A stretch of DNA of 64,000 nucleotides from Lepidurus packardi (lineage: Eukaryota > Arthropoda > Branchiopoda > Notostraca > Triopsidae). The stretch is taken from positions 38,355 to 102,354 of the forward strand of contig JAKZAN010000116.1 in assembly GCA_023053545.1 (NCBI GenBank), read 5' to 3'. Made by a program: the position numbers and the translations under genes. The notes under the pieces were generated by a model that made no database searches, was not told the origin of the DNA, and saw only the letters and a program-made list of their open reading frames with translations. Every line of letters starts with the position of its first letter. The first letter of the stretch is position 1. Of the stretch, positions 1-13,200 are shown piece after piece.

Positions 1-2860
1 TCCGTAATGAATTAATTCAGTCCGTATGAAATTAATTCAGTCCGTAAGGAATTAATTAAGGAATTAATTCAGTCCGTAAGGAATTAATTCAGTCCGTAAG
101 GAATTAATTCAGTCAGTAAGGAATTAATTCAGTCCGTAATGAATTAATTCAGTCCGTAAGGAATTAATAAAATCCGTACGGAATTAATTCAGTTCGTAAG
201 GAATTAATTCAGTCCTTAAGGAATAAGTTCAGTACGTAAGGAATTACTTCAGTCCGTAATCGATTAATTAAGTCCGTAATGAATTAATTCAGTCCGTATG
301 AAATTAATTCAGTCCGTAAGGAATTAATTAAGGAATTAATTCAGTCCGTAATGAATTAATTCAGTCCGTAAGGAATTATTTCAGTCCGTAATGAATTAAT
401 TCAGTCCGTAAGGAATTAATAAAATCCGTACGGAATTAATTCAGTTCGTAAGGAATTTCTTCATTCCGAAATGAATTAATTCAGTCCGTAAGGAATTAAT
501 AAAATCCGTACGGAATTAATTCAGACCGTAAGGAATTAATTAAGTACGTAAGGAATTAACTAAGTCCGAAAGGAATTAATTCAGTCCGTAAGGAATTAAT
601 TCAGTCCTTAAGGAACTAATTCAGTCCGTAAGGAATTAATTCAGTCCGTAAGGAATTAATTCAGTCCGTAAGGAACTAATTCAGTCCGTAAGGAATTAAT
701 TCAGTCCGTAAGGATTTAATTCAGTCCGTAAGGTATTAATTCAGTCCGTAAGGAATTAATTCAGGCCGTAAGGAATTAATTCAGTGTGTAAGGAATTAAT
801 TCAGTCCGTAAGGAATTAATTCAGTCCGTAATCGATTAATTAAGTCCGAAATGAATTAATTCGGTCCGTATGAAATTAATTCAGTTGGTAAGGAATAAAT
901 TAAAGAATTAATTCAGTCCGTAAGGAATTAATTCAGTCCGTAAGGAATTAATTCAGTCCGTAAGGAATTAATTCAGTCAGTAAGGAATTAATTCAGTCCG
1001 TAATGAATTAATTCAGTCCGTAAGGAATTAATTCAGTCCGTAAGGATTTAATTCAGTCCGTAAGGTATTAATTCAGTCCGTAAGGAATTAATTCAGTCCG
1101 TAAGGAATAAGTTCAGTACGCAAGGAATTAATTCAGTCCGTAATCGATTAATTAAGTCCGTAATGAATTAATTCAGTCCGTATGAAATTAATTCAGTCCG
1201 TAAGGAATTAATTAAGGAATTAATTCAGTCCGTAAGGAATTAATTCAGTCCGTAAGGAATTAATTCAGTCAGTAAGGAATTAATTCAGTCCGTAATGAAT
1301 TAATTCAGTCCGTAAGGAATTCATAAAATCCGTACGGAATTAATTCAGTTCGTAAGGAATTTATTCAGTCCGTAAGGAATTAATAAAATCCGTACGGAAT
1401 TAATTCAGTCCGTAAGGAATTAATAAAATCCGTACGGAATTAATTCAGACCGTAAGGAATTAATAAAGTACGTAAGGAATTAATTAAGTCCGTAAGGAAT
1501 TAATTCAGTCCGTAAGGAATTAATTCAGTCCGTAAGGAATTAATTCAGTCCGTAAGGAATTAATTCAGTCAGTAAGGAATTAATTCAGTCCGTAAGGAAT
1601 TAATTCAGTCCGTAAGGAATTAATTCATTCCGTAAGGAATTAATTCAGTCCGTAAGGAATTAATTCAGTCCGTAAGGAATTAATTCAGTCAGTAAGGAAT
1701 TAATTCAGTCCGTAATCGATTAATTAAGTCCGTAATGAATTAATTCAGTCCGTATGAAATTAATTCAGTCCGTAAGGAATTAATTAAGGAATTAATTCAG
1801 TCCGTAAGGAATTAATTCAGTCCGTAAGGAATTAATTCAGTCAGTAAGGAATTAATTCAGTCCGTAATGAATTAATTCAGTCCGTAAGGAATTAATAAAA
1901 TCCGTACGGAATTAATTCAGTTCGTAAGGAATTAATTCAGTCCTTAAGGAATAAGTTCAGTACGTAAGGAATTAATTCAGTCCGTAATCGATTAATTAAG
2001 TCCGTAATGAATTAATTCAGTCCGTATGAAATTAATTCAGTCCGTAAGGAATTAATTAAGGAATTAATTCAGTCCGTAATGAATTAATTCAGTCCGTAAG
2101 GAACTATTTCAGTCCGTAATGAATTAATTCAGTCCGTAAGGAATTAATAAAATCCGTACGGAATTAATTCAGTTCGTAAGGAATTTCTTCATTCCGAAAT
2201 GAATTAATTCAGTCCGTAAGGAATTAATAAAATCCGTACGGAATTAATTCAGACCGTAAGGAATTAATTAAGTACGTAAGGAATTAATTCAGTCCGTAAG
2301 GAATTAATTCAGTCCTTAAGGAACTAATTCAGTCCGTAAGGAATTAATTCAGTCCGTAAGGAATTAATTCAGTCCGTAAGGAACTAATTCAGTCCGTAAG
2401 GAATTAATTCAGTCCGTAAGGATTTAATTCAGTCCGTAAGGTATTAATTCAGTCCGTAAGGAATTAATTCAGGCCGTAAGGAATTAATTCAGTGTGTAAG
2501 GAATTAATTCAGTCCGTAAGGAATTAATTCAGTCCGTAATCGATTAATTAAGTCCGAAATGAATTAATTCGGTTCGTATGAAATTAATTCAGTCCGTAAG
2601 GAATAAATTAAAGAATTAATTCAGTCCGTAAGGAATTAATTCAGTCCGTAAGGAATTAATTCATTTCGTAAGGAATTATTTCAGTCCGTAATTAATTAAT
2701 TCATTCCTTACCTAATTAATTAAGTCCATAAGGAATTAATTCAGTCTGTAAGGATTTAATTAAGTCCGTAATGAATTAATTTAGTCCGTATGAAATTAAT
2801 TCAGTCCGTAAGGAATTAATTAAGGAATTAATTCAGTCCGTCAGGAATTATTTCAGTCCG
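1..2860 (+). repeat. Forward satellite block with ~1.73 kb higher-order repeat
   Basis: Variant monomers from the first 0.9 kb recur in the same order downstream. The GTCCTTAAGG/GAATAAGTTCAGTACG pair at 212 recurs at 1940, and the GAATTTCTTCATTCCGAAATG variant at 452 recurs at 2180, both at an offset of 1,728 bp. The GAATAAATTAAAG variant at 893 recurs at 2601, an offset of 1,708. The 20-bp drop equals one monomer (the AACTAAGTCCGAAAGG copy near 556) that is missing from the second copy. A TAATCGATTAATTAAG variant followed by a 12-bp truncated monomer marks sub-unit ends near 256, 836, 1141, 1712, 1986 and 2538. Confidence 0.88.
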
Positions 2861-2971
2861 TAATTAATTAATTAATTAATTAATAATTATTTATTAATTT
2901 ATTAATTTATTAATAATTATAATAATTAATTATTAATTAATAATTAATAATTAATAAATTAATTAATTAAT
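2861..2971. other. 111-bp pure A/T island inside a hairpin loop
   Basis: There is no G or C for 111 bases. The content is TTAA/TAAT-type repeats with AATTTATT and TAATAATTA sub-repeats, so it is itself low-complexity and largely self-complementary. The left flank ends TTTCAGTCCG and the right flank begins CCTTACGGAATTGATT, which are the two arms of the hairpin module found elsewhere (for example 3363-3392). The island therefore occupies the position of that module's normal 16-nt loop. It could be a slippage-expanded loop, a DNA-unwinding element or a matrix-attachment-like sequence; the sequence alone does not decide. It is the only stretch over 100 bases that departs from the 20-bp pattern. 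Confidence 0.9.
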
Positions 2972-5829
2972 CCTTACGGAATTGATTAAGTCCGTAAGGA
3001 ATAAGTTCAGTCCGTAATGAATTAATTCAGTCCGTATGAAATTAATTCAGTCCGTAATGGATTAATTAAGTCCGTAATGAATTAATTCAGTCCGTATGAA
3101 ATTAATTCAGTCCGTAATGAATTAATTCAGTCCGTATGAAATTAATTCAGTCCGTAATGGATTAATTAAGTCCGTAATGAATTAATTCAGTCCGTATGAA
3201 ATTAATTCAGTCCGTAAGGAATTAATTAAGGAATTAATTCAGTCCGTAAGGAAATAATTCAGTCCGTAAGGAATTAATTCAGTCCGTAAGGAATTAATTC
3301 AGTCCGTAAGGAATTAATTCAGTTCGTAAGGAATTAATTCAGTCCGTAAGGAATTATTTCAGTCCGTAATTAATTAATTCATTCCTTACGGAATTAATTA
3401 AGTCCATAATGAATTAATTCAGTCCGTAAGGAATTAATTCAGTCCGTAAGGAATTAATTAAATCCGTACGGAATTAATTCAGACCGTAAGGAATTAATTA
3501 AGTACGTAAGGAATTAATTTAGTCCGTAAGGAATTAATTAAGTCCGTAAAGAATTAATTCAGTCCGTAAGGAATTAATTAAGTAAGTAAGGAATTAATTC
3601 AGTCCGTAAGGATTTAATTCAGTCCGTAAGGTATTAATTCAGTCCGTAAGGAATTAATTCAGTCCGTAAGGAATAACTTCAATACGTATGGAAATAATTC
3701 AGTCCGTAATGGATTAATTAAGTGCGTAATGAATTAATTCAGTCCGGATGAAATTAATTCAGTCCGTAAGGAATTAATTAAGGAATTAAGGAATAAATTC
3801 AGTCCGTAAGGAATTAATTCAGTCCGTAAGGAATTCATTCAGTCCGTAAGGAATTAATTCAGTCAGTAAGGAATTAATTCAGTTCGTAAGGAATTAATTT
3901 AGTCCGTAAGGAATTAATAAAATCCGTACGGAATTAATTCAGACCGTAAGGAATTAATTAAGTACGTAAGGAATTAATTAAGTCCGTAAGGAATTAATTA
4001 AGTCCGTAAAGAATTAATTCAGTCCGTAAGGAATTAATTAAGTCAGTAAGGAATTAATTCAGTTCGTAAGGAATTAATTCAGTCCGTAAGGAATTAATAA
4101 AATCCGTACGGAATTAATTCAGCCCGTAAGGAATTAATTAAGTACGTAAGGAATTAATTAATTCCGTAAGGAATTAATTCAGTCCGTAAGGAATTAATTC
4201 AGTCCGTAAGGAATTAATTCAGTTCGTAAGGAATAAATTCAGTCCGTAAGGAATTTTTTCAGTCCGTAATTAATTAATTCATTCCTTACGGAATTAATTA
4301 AGTCCATAATGAATTAATTCAGTCCGTAAGGAATTAATTCAGTCCGTAAGGAATTAATTAAATCCGTACGGAATTAATTCAGACCGTAAGGAATTAATTA
4401 AATCCGTAAGGTATTAATTCAGTCCGTAAGGAATTAATTCAGTCCGTAAGGAATTAATTCAGTCCGTAAGGAATTAATTCAGTCCGTAAGGAATTAATTC
4501 AGTCCGTAAGGAATTAATTCAGTCCGTAAGGAATTAATTCAGTCCGTAAGGAATAAGTTCATTTCGTAAGGAATTAATTAATTCCGTAAGGAATTAATTC
4601 AGTCCGTAAGGATTTAATTCAGTCCGTGAGGTATTAATTCAGTCCGTAATGAATTAATTCAGTCCGTAATGAATTAATTCAGTCCGTAAGGAATTAATTA
4701 AGTCCGTAAGGAATTAATTAAGTCCGTAAGGAATTAATTCAGTCCGTAAGGATTTAACTCAGTCCGTAAGGTATTAAATCATTAAGTAAGGAATTAATAC
4801 AGTCCGTAAGGAATTAATTCAGTCCGTAAGGAATTAATTTAGTCCGTAAGGAATTATTTCAGTCCGTAATTAATTCATTCATTCCTTACGGAATTAATTA
4901 AGTCCATAATGAATTAATTCAGTCCGTAAGGAATTAGATCAGTCCGTAAGGAATTAATTAAATCCGTACGGAATTAATTCAGACCGTAAGGAATTAATTA
5001 AGTACGTAAGGAATTAATTAAGTCCGTAAGGAATTAATTAAGTCCGTAAAGAATTAATTCAGTCCGTAAGGAATTAATTAAGTAAGTAAGGAATTAATTC
5101 AGTCCGTAAGGATTTAATTCAGTCCGTAAGGTATTAATTCAGTCCGTAAGGAATTAATTCAGTCCGTAAGGAATTAATTCAGTCCGTAAGGAATAACTTC
5201 AATACGTAAGGAAATAATTCAGTCCGTAATGGATTAATTAAGTGCGTAATGAATTAATTCAGTCCGGATGAAATTAATTCAGTCCGTAAGGAATTAATTA
5301 AGGAATTAATTCAGTCCGTAAGGAATTAATTCAGTCCGTAAGGAATTCATTCAGTCCGTAAGTAGTTAATTCAGTAAGAAAGGAATTCAATAAATCCTAA
5401 AGAATTAATTCAGTCCGTAAGGAATTAATTCAGTCCGTAAGGAATTAATTCAGTCCGTAAGGAATTAATTCAGTCCGTAAGGAATTAATTCAGTCCGTAA
5501 GGAGTTATTTCAGTCCGTAATTAATTCATTCATTCCTTACGGAATTAATTAAGTCCATAATGAATTAATTCAGTCCGTAAGGAATTAATTCAGTCCGTAA
5601 GGAATTAATTAAATCCGTACGGAATTAATTCAGACCGTAAGGAATTAATTCAGTCCGTAAGGTATTAATTCAGTCCGTAAGGAATTAATTAAGTAAGTAA
5701 GGAATTAATTCAGTCCGTAAGGATTTAATTCATTCCGTAAGGTATTAATTCAGTCCGTAAGGAATTAATTCAGTCCGTAAGGAATAACTTCAATACGTAA
5801 GGAAATAATTCAGTCCGTAATGGATTAAT
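2972..5829 (+). repeat. Forward satellite block, mixed short higher-order repeats
   Basis: The block begins with a local 60-bp trimer (GTAATGG / GTAATGA / GTATGAA variants) repeated at about 3011-3215. Hairpin modules follow at 3363-3392, 4263-4292, 4863-4892 and 5514-5543, giving marker spacings of 900, 600 and 651 bp. A nearly homogeneous run of canonical monomers lies at about 4421-4549. The divergent 19-bp monomer (AGTAAGAAAGGAATTC...) first appears near 5373-5402 in a form reading AATAAATCC. No coding potential was seen. Confidence 0.85.
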
Positions 5830-8800
5830 TCAGTCCGTAAGGAATTAATTCAGTCCGTAAGGATTTAATTCAGTCCGTAAGGTATTAATTCAGTCCGTAA
5901 GGAATTAATACAGTCCGTAAGGTATTAATTCAGTCCGAATGAAATTAATTCAGTCCGTAAGGAATTCATTTAGTCCGTAAGGAATTAATTCAGTAAGAAA
6001 GGAATTCAATCAATCCTAAAGAATTAATTCAGTCCGTAAGGAACTAATTCAGTCCGTAAGGAATTAATTCAGTCCGTAAGGAATTAATTCAGTCCGTAAG
6101 GAATTAATTAAGTCCGTAAGGAATTAATTCAGTCCGTAAGGAATTAATTCAGTCCGTAAGGAATTAATTCAGTTCGTAAGGAATTAATTTAGTCCGTAAG
6201 GAATTATTTCAGTCCGTAATTAATTCATTCATTCCTTACGGAATTAATTACGTGCATAATGGATTAATTCAGTCCGTAAGGAATTAATTCAGTCCGTAAG
6301 GAATTAATTAAGTCCGTACGGAATTAATTCAGACCGTAAGGAATTAATTAAGTACGTAAGGAATTAATTAAGTTCGAGAGGAATTAATTAAGTCCGTAAA
6401 GAATTAATTCCGTCCGTAAGGAATTAATTAGGTCCGTAAGGAATTAATTCAGCCCGTAAGGAAATAATTCAGTCCGGATGAAATTAATTCAGTCCGTAAG
6501 GAATTAATTAAGGAATTAAGGAAATAATTCAGTCCGTAATGGATTAATTAAGTGCCTAATGAATTAATTCATTCCGGATGAAATTAATTCAGTCCGTAAG
6601 GTATTAATTCAGTCCGTATGAAATTAATTCAGTCCGTAAGGAATTCATTCAGTCCGTAAGGAATTAATTCAGTAAGAAAGGAATTCAATCAATCCTATAG
6701 AATTAATTCAGTCCGTAAGGAACTAATTCAGTCCGTAAGGAATTAATTCAGTCCGTAATGGATTAATAAAGTCCGTAATGAATTAATTCAGTCCGTATGA
6801 AATTAATTCAGTCCGTAAGGAATTAATTAAGAAATTAATTCAGTCCGTAAGGAATTTTTTCAGTAAGAAAGGAATTCAATCAATCCTAAAGAATTAATTC
6901 AGTCCGTAAGGAAATAATTCAGTCCGTAAGGAATAAATTCAGTCCTTAAGGAATTAATTCAGTCCGTAATGGAAGAATTAAGTGCGTAATGAATTAATTC
7001 AGTCCGGATAAAATGAATTCAGTCCGTAAGGAATTAATTAAGGAATTAAGGAATTAGTTCAGCCCGTAAGGATTTAATTCAGTCCGTAAGGTATTAATTC
7101 AGTCCGTAATGAATTAATTCAGTCCGTAATGAATTAATTCAGTCCGTAAGGAATTAATTAAGTCCGTAAGGAATTAATTAAGTCCGTAAGGAATTAATTC
7201 AGTCCGTAAGGATTTAATTCAGTCCGTAAGGTATTAATTCAGTCCGTAAGGAATTAATACAGTCCGTAAGGAATTAATTCAGTCCGTAATGGATTAATTA
7301 AGTGCGTAATGAATTAATTCAGTCCGGATGAAATTAATTCAGTCCGTAAGGAATTAATTAAGGAATTAAGGAATTAATTCAGTCCGTAAGGAATTAATTC
7401 TGTCCGTAAAGAATTAATTCAGTCCGTAAGGAATTAATTCAGTCTGTAAGGATTTAATTCAGTCCGTAAGGTATTAATTCAGTCCGTAAGGAATTAATTC
7501 AGTCCGTAAGGATTTAATTCAGTCCGTAAGGTATTAATTCAGTCCGTAATGGAAGAATTAAGTGCGTAATGAATAAATTCAGTCCGGATGAAATTAATTC
7601 AGTCCGTAAGGAATTAATTAAGGAATTAAGGAATTAGTTCAGTCCGTAAGGAATTAATTCAGTCTGTAAGGATTTAATTCAGTCCGTAAGGTATTAATTC
7701 AGTCCGTAAGGAATTAATTCAGTCCGTAAGGATTTAATTCAGTCCGTAAGGTATTAATTCAGTCCGTAAGGAATTAATACAGTCCGTAAGGTATTAATTC
7801 AGTCCGAATGAAATTAATTCAGTCCGTAAGGAATTCATTTAGTCCGTAAGGAATTAATTCAGTAAGAAAGGAATTCAATCAATCCTAAAGAATTAATTCA
7901 GTCCGTAAGGAACTAATTCAGTCCGTAAGGAATTAATTCAGTCCGTAAGGAATTAATTCAGTCCGTAAGGAATTAATTAAGTCCGTAAGGAATTAATTCA
8001 GTCCGTAAGGAATTAATTCAGTCCGTAAGGAATTAATTCAGTTCGTAAGGAATTAATTTAGTCCGTAAGGAATTATTTCAGTCCGTAATTAATTCATTCA
8101 TTCCTTACGGAATTAATTACGTGCATAATGGATTAATTCAGTCCGTAAGGAATTAATTCAGTCCGTAAGGAATTAATTAAGTCCGTACGGAATTAATTCA
8201 GACCGTAAGGAATTAATTAAGTACGTAAGGAATTAATTAAGTTCGAGAGGAATTAATTAAGTCCGTAAAGAATTAATTTCGTCCGTAAGGAATTAATTAG
8301 GTCCGTAAGGAATTAATTCAGCCCGTAAGGAAATAATTCAGTCCGGATGAAATTAATTCAGTCCGTAAGGAATTAATTAAGGAATTAAGGAAATAATTCA
8401 GTCCGTAATGGATTAATTAAGTGCCTAATGAATTAATTCATTCCGGATGAAATTAATTCAGTCCGTAAGGTATTAATTCAGTCCGTATGAAATTAATTCA
8501 GTCCGTAAGGAATTCATTCAGTCCGTAAGGAATTAATTCAGTAAGAAAGGAATTCAATCAATCCTATAGAATTAATTCAGTCCGTAAGGAACTAATTCAG
8601 TCCGTAAGGAATTAATTCAGTCCGTAATGGATTAATAAAGTCCGTAATGAATTAATTCAGTCCGTATGAAATTAATTCAGTCCGTAAGGAATTAATTAAG
8701 AAATTAATTCAGTCCGTAAGGAATTTTTTCAGTAAGAAAGGAATTCAATCAATCCTAAAGAATTAATTCAGTCCGTAAGGAAATAATTCAGTCCGTAAGG

Positions 8801-10270
8801 AATAAATTCAGTCCTTAAGGAATTAATTCAGTCCGTAATGGAAGAATTAAGTGCGTAATGAATTAATTCAGTCCGGATAAAATGAATTCAGTCCGTAAGG
8901 AATTAATTAAGGAATTAAGGAATTAGTTCAGCCCGTAAGGATTTAATTCAGTCCGTAAGGTATTAATTCAGTCCGTAATGAATTAATTCAGTCCGTAATG
9001 AATTAATTCAGTCCGTAAGGAATTAATTAAGTCCGTAAGGAATTAATTAAGTCCGTAAGGAATTAATTCAGTCCGTAAGGATTTAATTCAGTCCGTAAGG
9101 TATTAATTCAGTCCGTAAGGAATTAATACAGTCCGTAAGGAATTAATTCAGTCCGTAATGGATTAATTAAGTGCGTAATGAATTAATTCAGTCCGGATGA
9201 AATTAATTCAGTCCGTAAGGAATTAATTAAGGAATTAAGGAATTAATTCAGTCCGTAAGGAATTAATTCTGTCCGTAAAGAATTAATTCAGTCCGTAAGG
9301 AATTAATTCAGTCTGTAAGGATTTAATTCAGTCCGTAAGGTATTAATTCAGTCCGTAAGGAATTAATTCAGTCCGTAAGGATTTAATTCAGTCCGTAAGG
9401 TATTAATTCAGTCCGTAATGGAAGAATTAAGTGCGTAATGAATAAATTCAGTCCGGATGAAATTAATTCAGTCCGTAAGGAATTAATTAAGGAATTAAGG
9501 AATTAGTTCAGTCCGTAAGGAATTAATTCAGTCTGTAAGGATTTAATTCAGTCCGTAAGGTATTAATTCAGTCCGTAAGGAATTAATTCAGTCCGTAAGG
9601 ATTTAATTCAGTCCGTAAGGTATTAATTCAGTCCGTAAGGAATTAATACAGTCCGTAAGGTATTAATTCAGTCCGAATGAAATTAATTCAGTCCGTAAGG
9701 AATTCATTTAGTCCGTAAGGAATTAATTCAGTAAGAAAGGAATTCAATCAATCCTAAAGAATTAATTCAGTCCGTAAGGAACTAATTCAGTCCGTAAGGA
9801 ATTAATTCAGTCCGTAAGGAATTAATTCAGTCCGTAAGGAATTAATTAAGTCCGTAAGGAATTAATTCAGTCCGTAAGGAATTAATTCAGTCCGTAAGGA
9901 ATTAATTCAGTCCGTAAGGAATTATTTCAGTCCGTAATTAATTCATTCATTCCTTACGGAATTAATTACGTGCATAATGGATTAATTCAGTCCGTAAGGA
10001 ATTAATTCAGTCCGTAAGGAATTAATTAAGTCCGTACGGAATTAATTCAGACCGTAAGGAATTAATTAAGTACGTAAGGAATTAATTAAGTTCGAGAGGA
10101 ATTAATTAAGTCCGTAAAGAATTAATTCCGTCCGTAAGGAATTAATTAGGTCCGTAAGGAATTAATTCAGCCCGTAAGGAAATAATTCAGTCCGGATGAA
10201 ATTAATTCTGTCCGTAAGGAATTAATTAAGGAATTAAGGAAATAATTCAGTCCGTAATGGATTAATTAAG
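5830..10270 (+). repeat. 1,869-bp higher-order repeat, about 2.4 tandem copies
   Basis: Marker variants repeat at exactly 1,869 bp. GAATTCATTTAG lies at 5962, 7831 and 9700; GTGCCTAATG lies at 6552 and 8421; the hairpin module lies at 6213 and 8082. In the third, partial copy the hairpin is at 9931, 20 bp early, so one monomer was lost there. The period is 9 modulo 20 because the unit holds 19-bp, 12-bp and 8-bp monomers as well as 20-bp ones. Homology to the first copy ends near 10270, where AGTCCGTAATG monomers replace AGTGCCTAATG. Canonical monomers blur the left edge. Confidence 0.9.
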
Positions 10271-13200
10271 TCCGTAATGAATTAATTCAGTCCGTAATGG
10301 ATTAAATAAGTCCGTAATGAATTAATTCAGTAAGAAAGGAATTCAATCAATCCTAAAGAATTAATTCAGTCCGTAAGAAAATAATTCATTCCGTAAGGAA
10401 TTAATTCAGTCCGTAAGGAATTAGTTCAGTCCGTAAGGAATTAATTAAGTCCGTAAGGAATTAGTTCAGTCCGTAAGGAATTAATACAGTCCGTAAGGAA
10501 TTAATTCAGTCCGTAAGGAATTAATTAAACCCGTACGGAATTAATTCAGACCGTAAGGAATTAATTAAGTACGTAAGGAATTAATTAAGTCCGTAAGGAA
10601 TTAATTAAGTCCGTAAAGAATTAATTCCGTCCGTAAGGAATTAATTAGGCCCGTAAGGAATTAATTCAGTCCGTAAGGAATTAATTCAGTCCGTAATGAA
10701 TTAATTCAGTCCGTAAGGAATTAATTAAGTCCGTAAGGAATTAATTCAGTCCGTAAGGATTTAATTCAGTCCGTAAGGTATTAATTCAGTCCGTAAGGAA
10801 TTGATTCAGTCCGTAAGGAATTAATTCAGTCCGTAAGGAATAACTTCCATACGTAAGGAAATAATTCAGTCCGTAATGGATTAATTAAGTGCGTAATGAA
10901 TTAATTCAGTCCGGATGAAATTAATTCAGTCCGTAAGGAATTAATTAAGGAATTAAGGAATTAAGGAATTAATTCAGTCCGTAAGGAATTAATTCAGTCC
11001 GTAAGGAATTAATTCAGTCAGTAAGGAATTAATTCAGTCCGTAAGGAATTAATTAAATCCGTACGGAATTAATTCAGACCGTAAGGAATTAATTAAATCC
11101 GTAAGGTATTAATTCAGTCCGTAAGGAATTAATTCAGTCCGTAAGGAATTAATTCAGTCCGTAAGGAATTCATTCAGTCCGTAAGTAGTTAATTCAGTAA
11201 GAAAGGATTTCAATAAATCCTAAAGAATTAATTCAGTCCGTAAGGAATTAATTCAGTCCGTAAGGAATTCTTTCAGTCCGTAATTAAATCATTCATTCCT
11301 TACGGAATTAATTAAGTCCATAATGAATTAATTCAGACCGTAAGGAATTAATTAAATCCGTAAGGTATTAATTCAGTCCGTAAGGAATTAATTCAGTCCG
11401 TAAGGAATTAATTCAGTCCGTAAGGAATTAATTCAGTCCGTAAGGAATTAATTCAGTCCGTAAGGAATTAATTCAGTCCGTAAGGAATAAGTTCATTACG
11501 TAAGGAATTAATTCAGTCCGTAATCGATTAATTAAGTCCGAAATGAATTAATTCAGTCCGTATGAAATTAATTCAGTCCGTACGGAATTAATTAAAGAAT
11601 TAATTTAGTCCGTAAGGAATTAATTCAGTCCGTAAGGAATTATTTCAGTCCGTAATTAATTAATTTATTCCTTAAGGGAATTAATTAAGTTCATAAGGAA
11701 TTAATTCAGTCTGTAAGGATTTAATTAAGTCCGTAAGGAAATAATTCAGTCCGTAATGGATTAAATAAGTCCGTAATGAATTAATTCAGTAAGAAAGGAA
11801 TTCAATCAATCCTAAAGAATTAATTCCGTCCGTAAGGAAAAAATTCAGTCCGTAAGGAATTAATTCAGTCCGTAAGGAATTAATTCAGTCCGTAAGGAAT
11901 TAATTCAGTCCGTAAGGAATTAATTTAGTCCGTAAGGAATTATTTCAGTCCGTAATTAATTCATTCATTCCTTACGGAATTAATTAAGTCCATAATGAAT
12001 TAATTCAGTCCGTAAGGAATTAATTCAGTCCGTAAGGAATTAATTAAATCCGTACGGAATTAATTCAGACCGTAAGGAATTAATTAAGTACGTAAGGAAT
12101 TAATTAAGTCCGTAAAGAATTAATTCCGTCGGTAATTAATTAATTAGGTCCGTAAGGAATTAATTCCGTCCGTAAGGAATTAATTAGGTCCGTAAGGAAT
12201 TAATTCAGTCCGTAAGGAATTAATTCAGTCCGTAATGAATTAATTCAGTCCGTAAGGAATTAATTAAGTCCGTAATTAATTAATTCAGTCCGTAAGGATT
12301 TAATTCAGTCCGTGAGGTATTAATTCAGTCCGTAATGAATTAATTCAGTCCGTAATGAATTAATTCAGTCCGTAAGGTATTAATTCAGTCCGTAAGGAAT
12401 TAATTCAGTCCGTAAGGAATTAATACAGTCCGTAAGGAATTAATTCAGTCCGTAAGGAATTAATTCAGTCCGTAAGGAATAAGTTCATTACGTAAGGAAT
12501 TAATTCAGTCCGTAATCGATTAATTAAGTCCGAAATGAATTAATTCAGTCCGTATGAAATTAATTCAGTCCGTACGGAATTAATTAAAGAATTAATTTAG
12601 TCCGTAAGGAATTAATTCAGTCCGTAAGGAATTATTTCAGTCCGTAATTAATTAATTTATTCCTTAAGGGAATTAATTAAGTTCATAAGGAATTAATTCA
12701 GTCTGTAAGGATTTAATTAAGTCCGTAAGGAAATAATTCAGTCCGTAATGGATTAAATAAGTCCGTAATGAATTAATTCAGTAAGAAAGGAATTCAATCA
12801 ATCCTAAAGAATTAATTCAGTCCGTAAGGAAAAAATTCAGTCCGTAAGGAATTAATTCAGTCCGTAAGGAATTAATTCAGTCCGTAAGGAATTAATTCAG
12901 TCCGTAAGGAATTAGTTTAGTCCGTAAGGAATTATTTCAGTCCGTAATTAATTCATTCATTCCTTACGGAATTAATTAAGCCCATAATGAATTAATTCAG
13001 TCCGTAAGGAATTAATTCAGTCCGTAAAGAATTAATTAAATCCGTACGGAATTAATTCAGACCGTAAGGAATTAATTAAGTCCGTAAAGAAGTAATTCCG
13101 TCCGTAATTAATTAATTAGGTCCGTAAGGAATTAATTCCGTCCGTAAGGAATTAATTAGGTCCGTAAGGAATTAATTCAGTCCGTAAGGAATTAATTCAG

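Noticed and set aside
2861..2971. Promoter (TATA-rich) or poly-A retroelement tail
   Set aside because: The tract is mixed TTAA/TAAT repeat without an A-run, element body, target duplication or nearby gene; its flanks are hairpin arms of the satellite itself.
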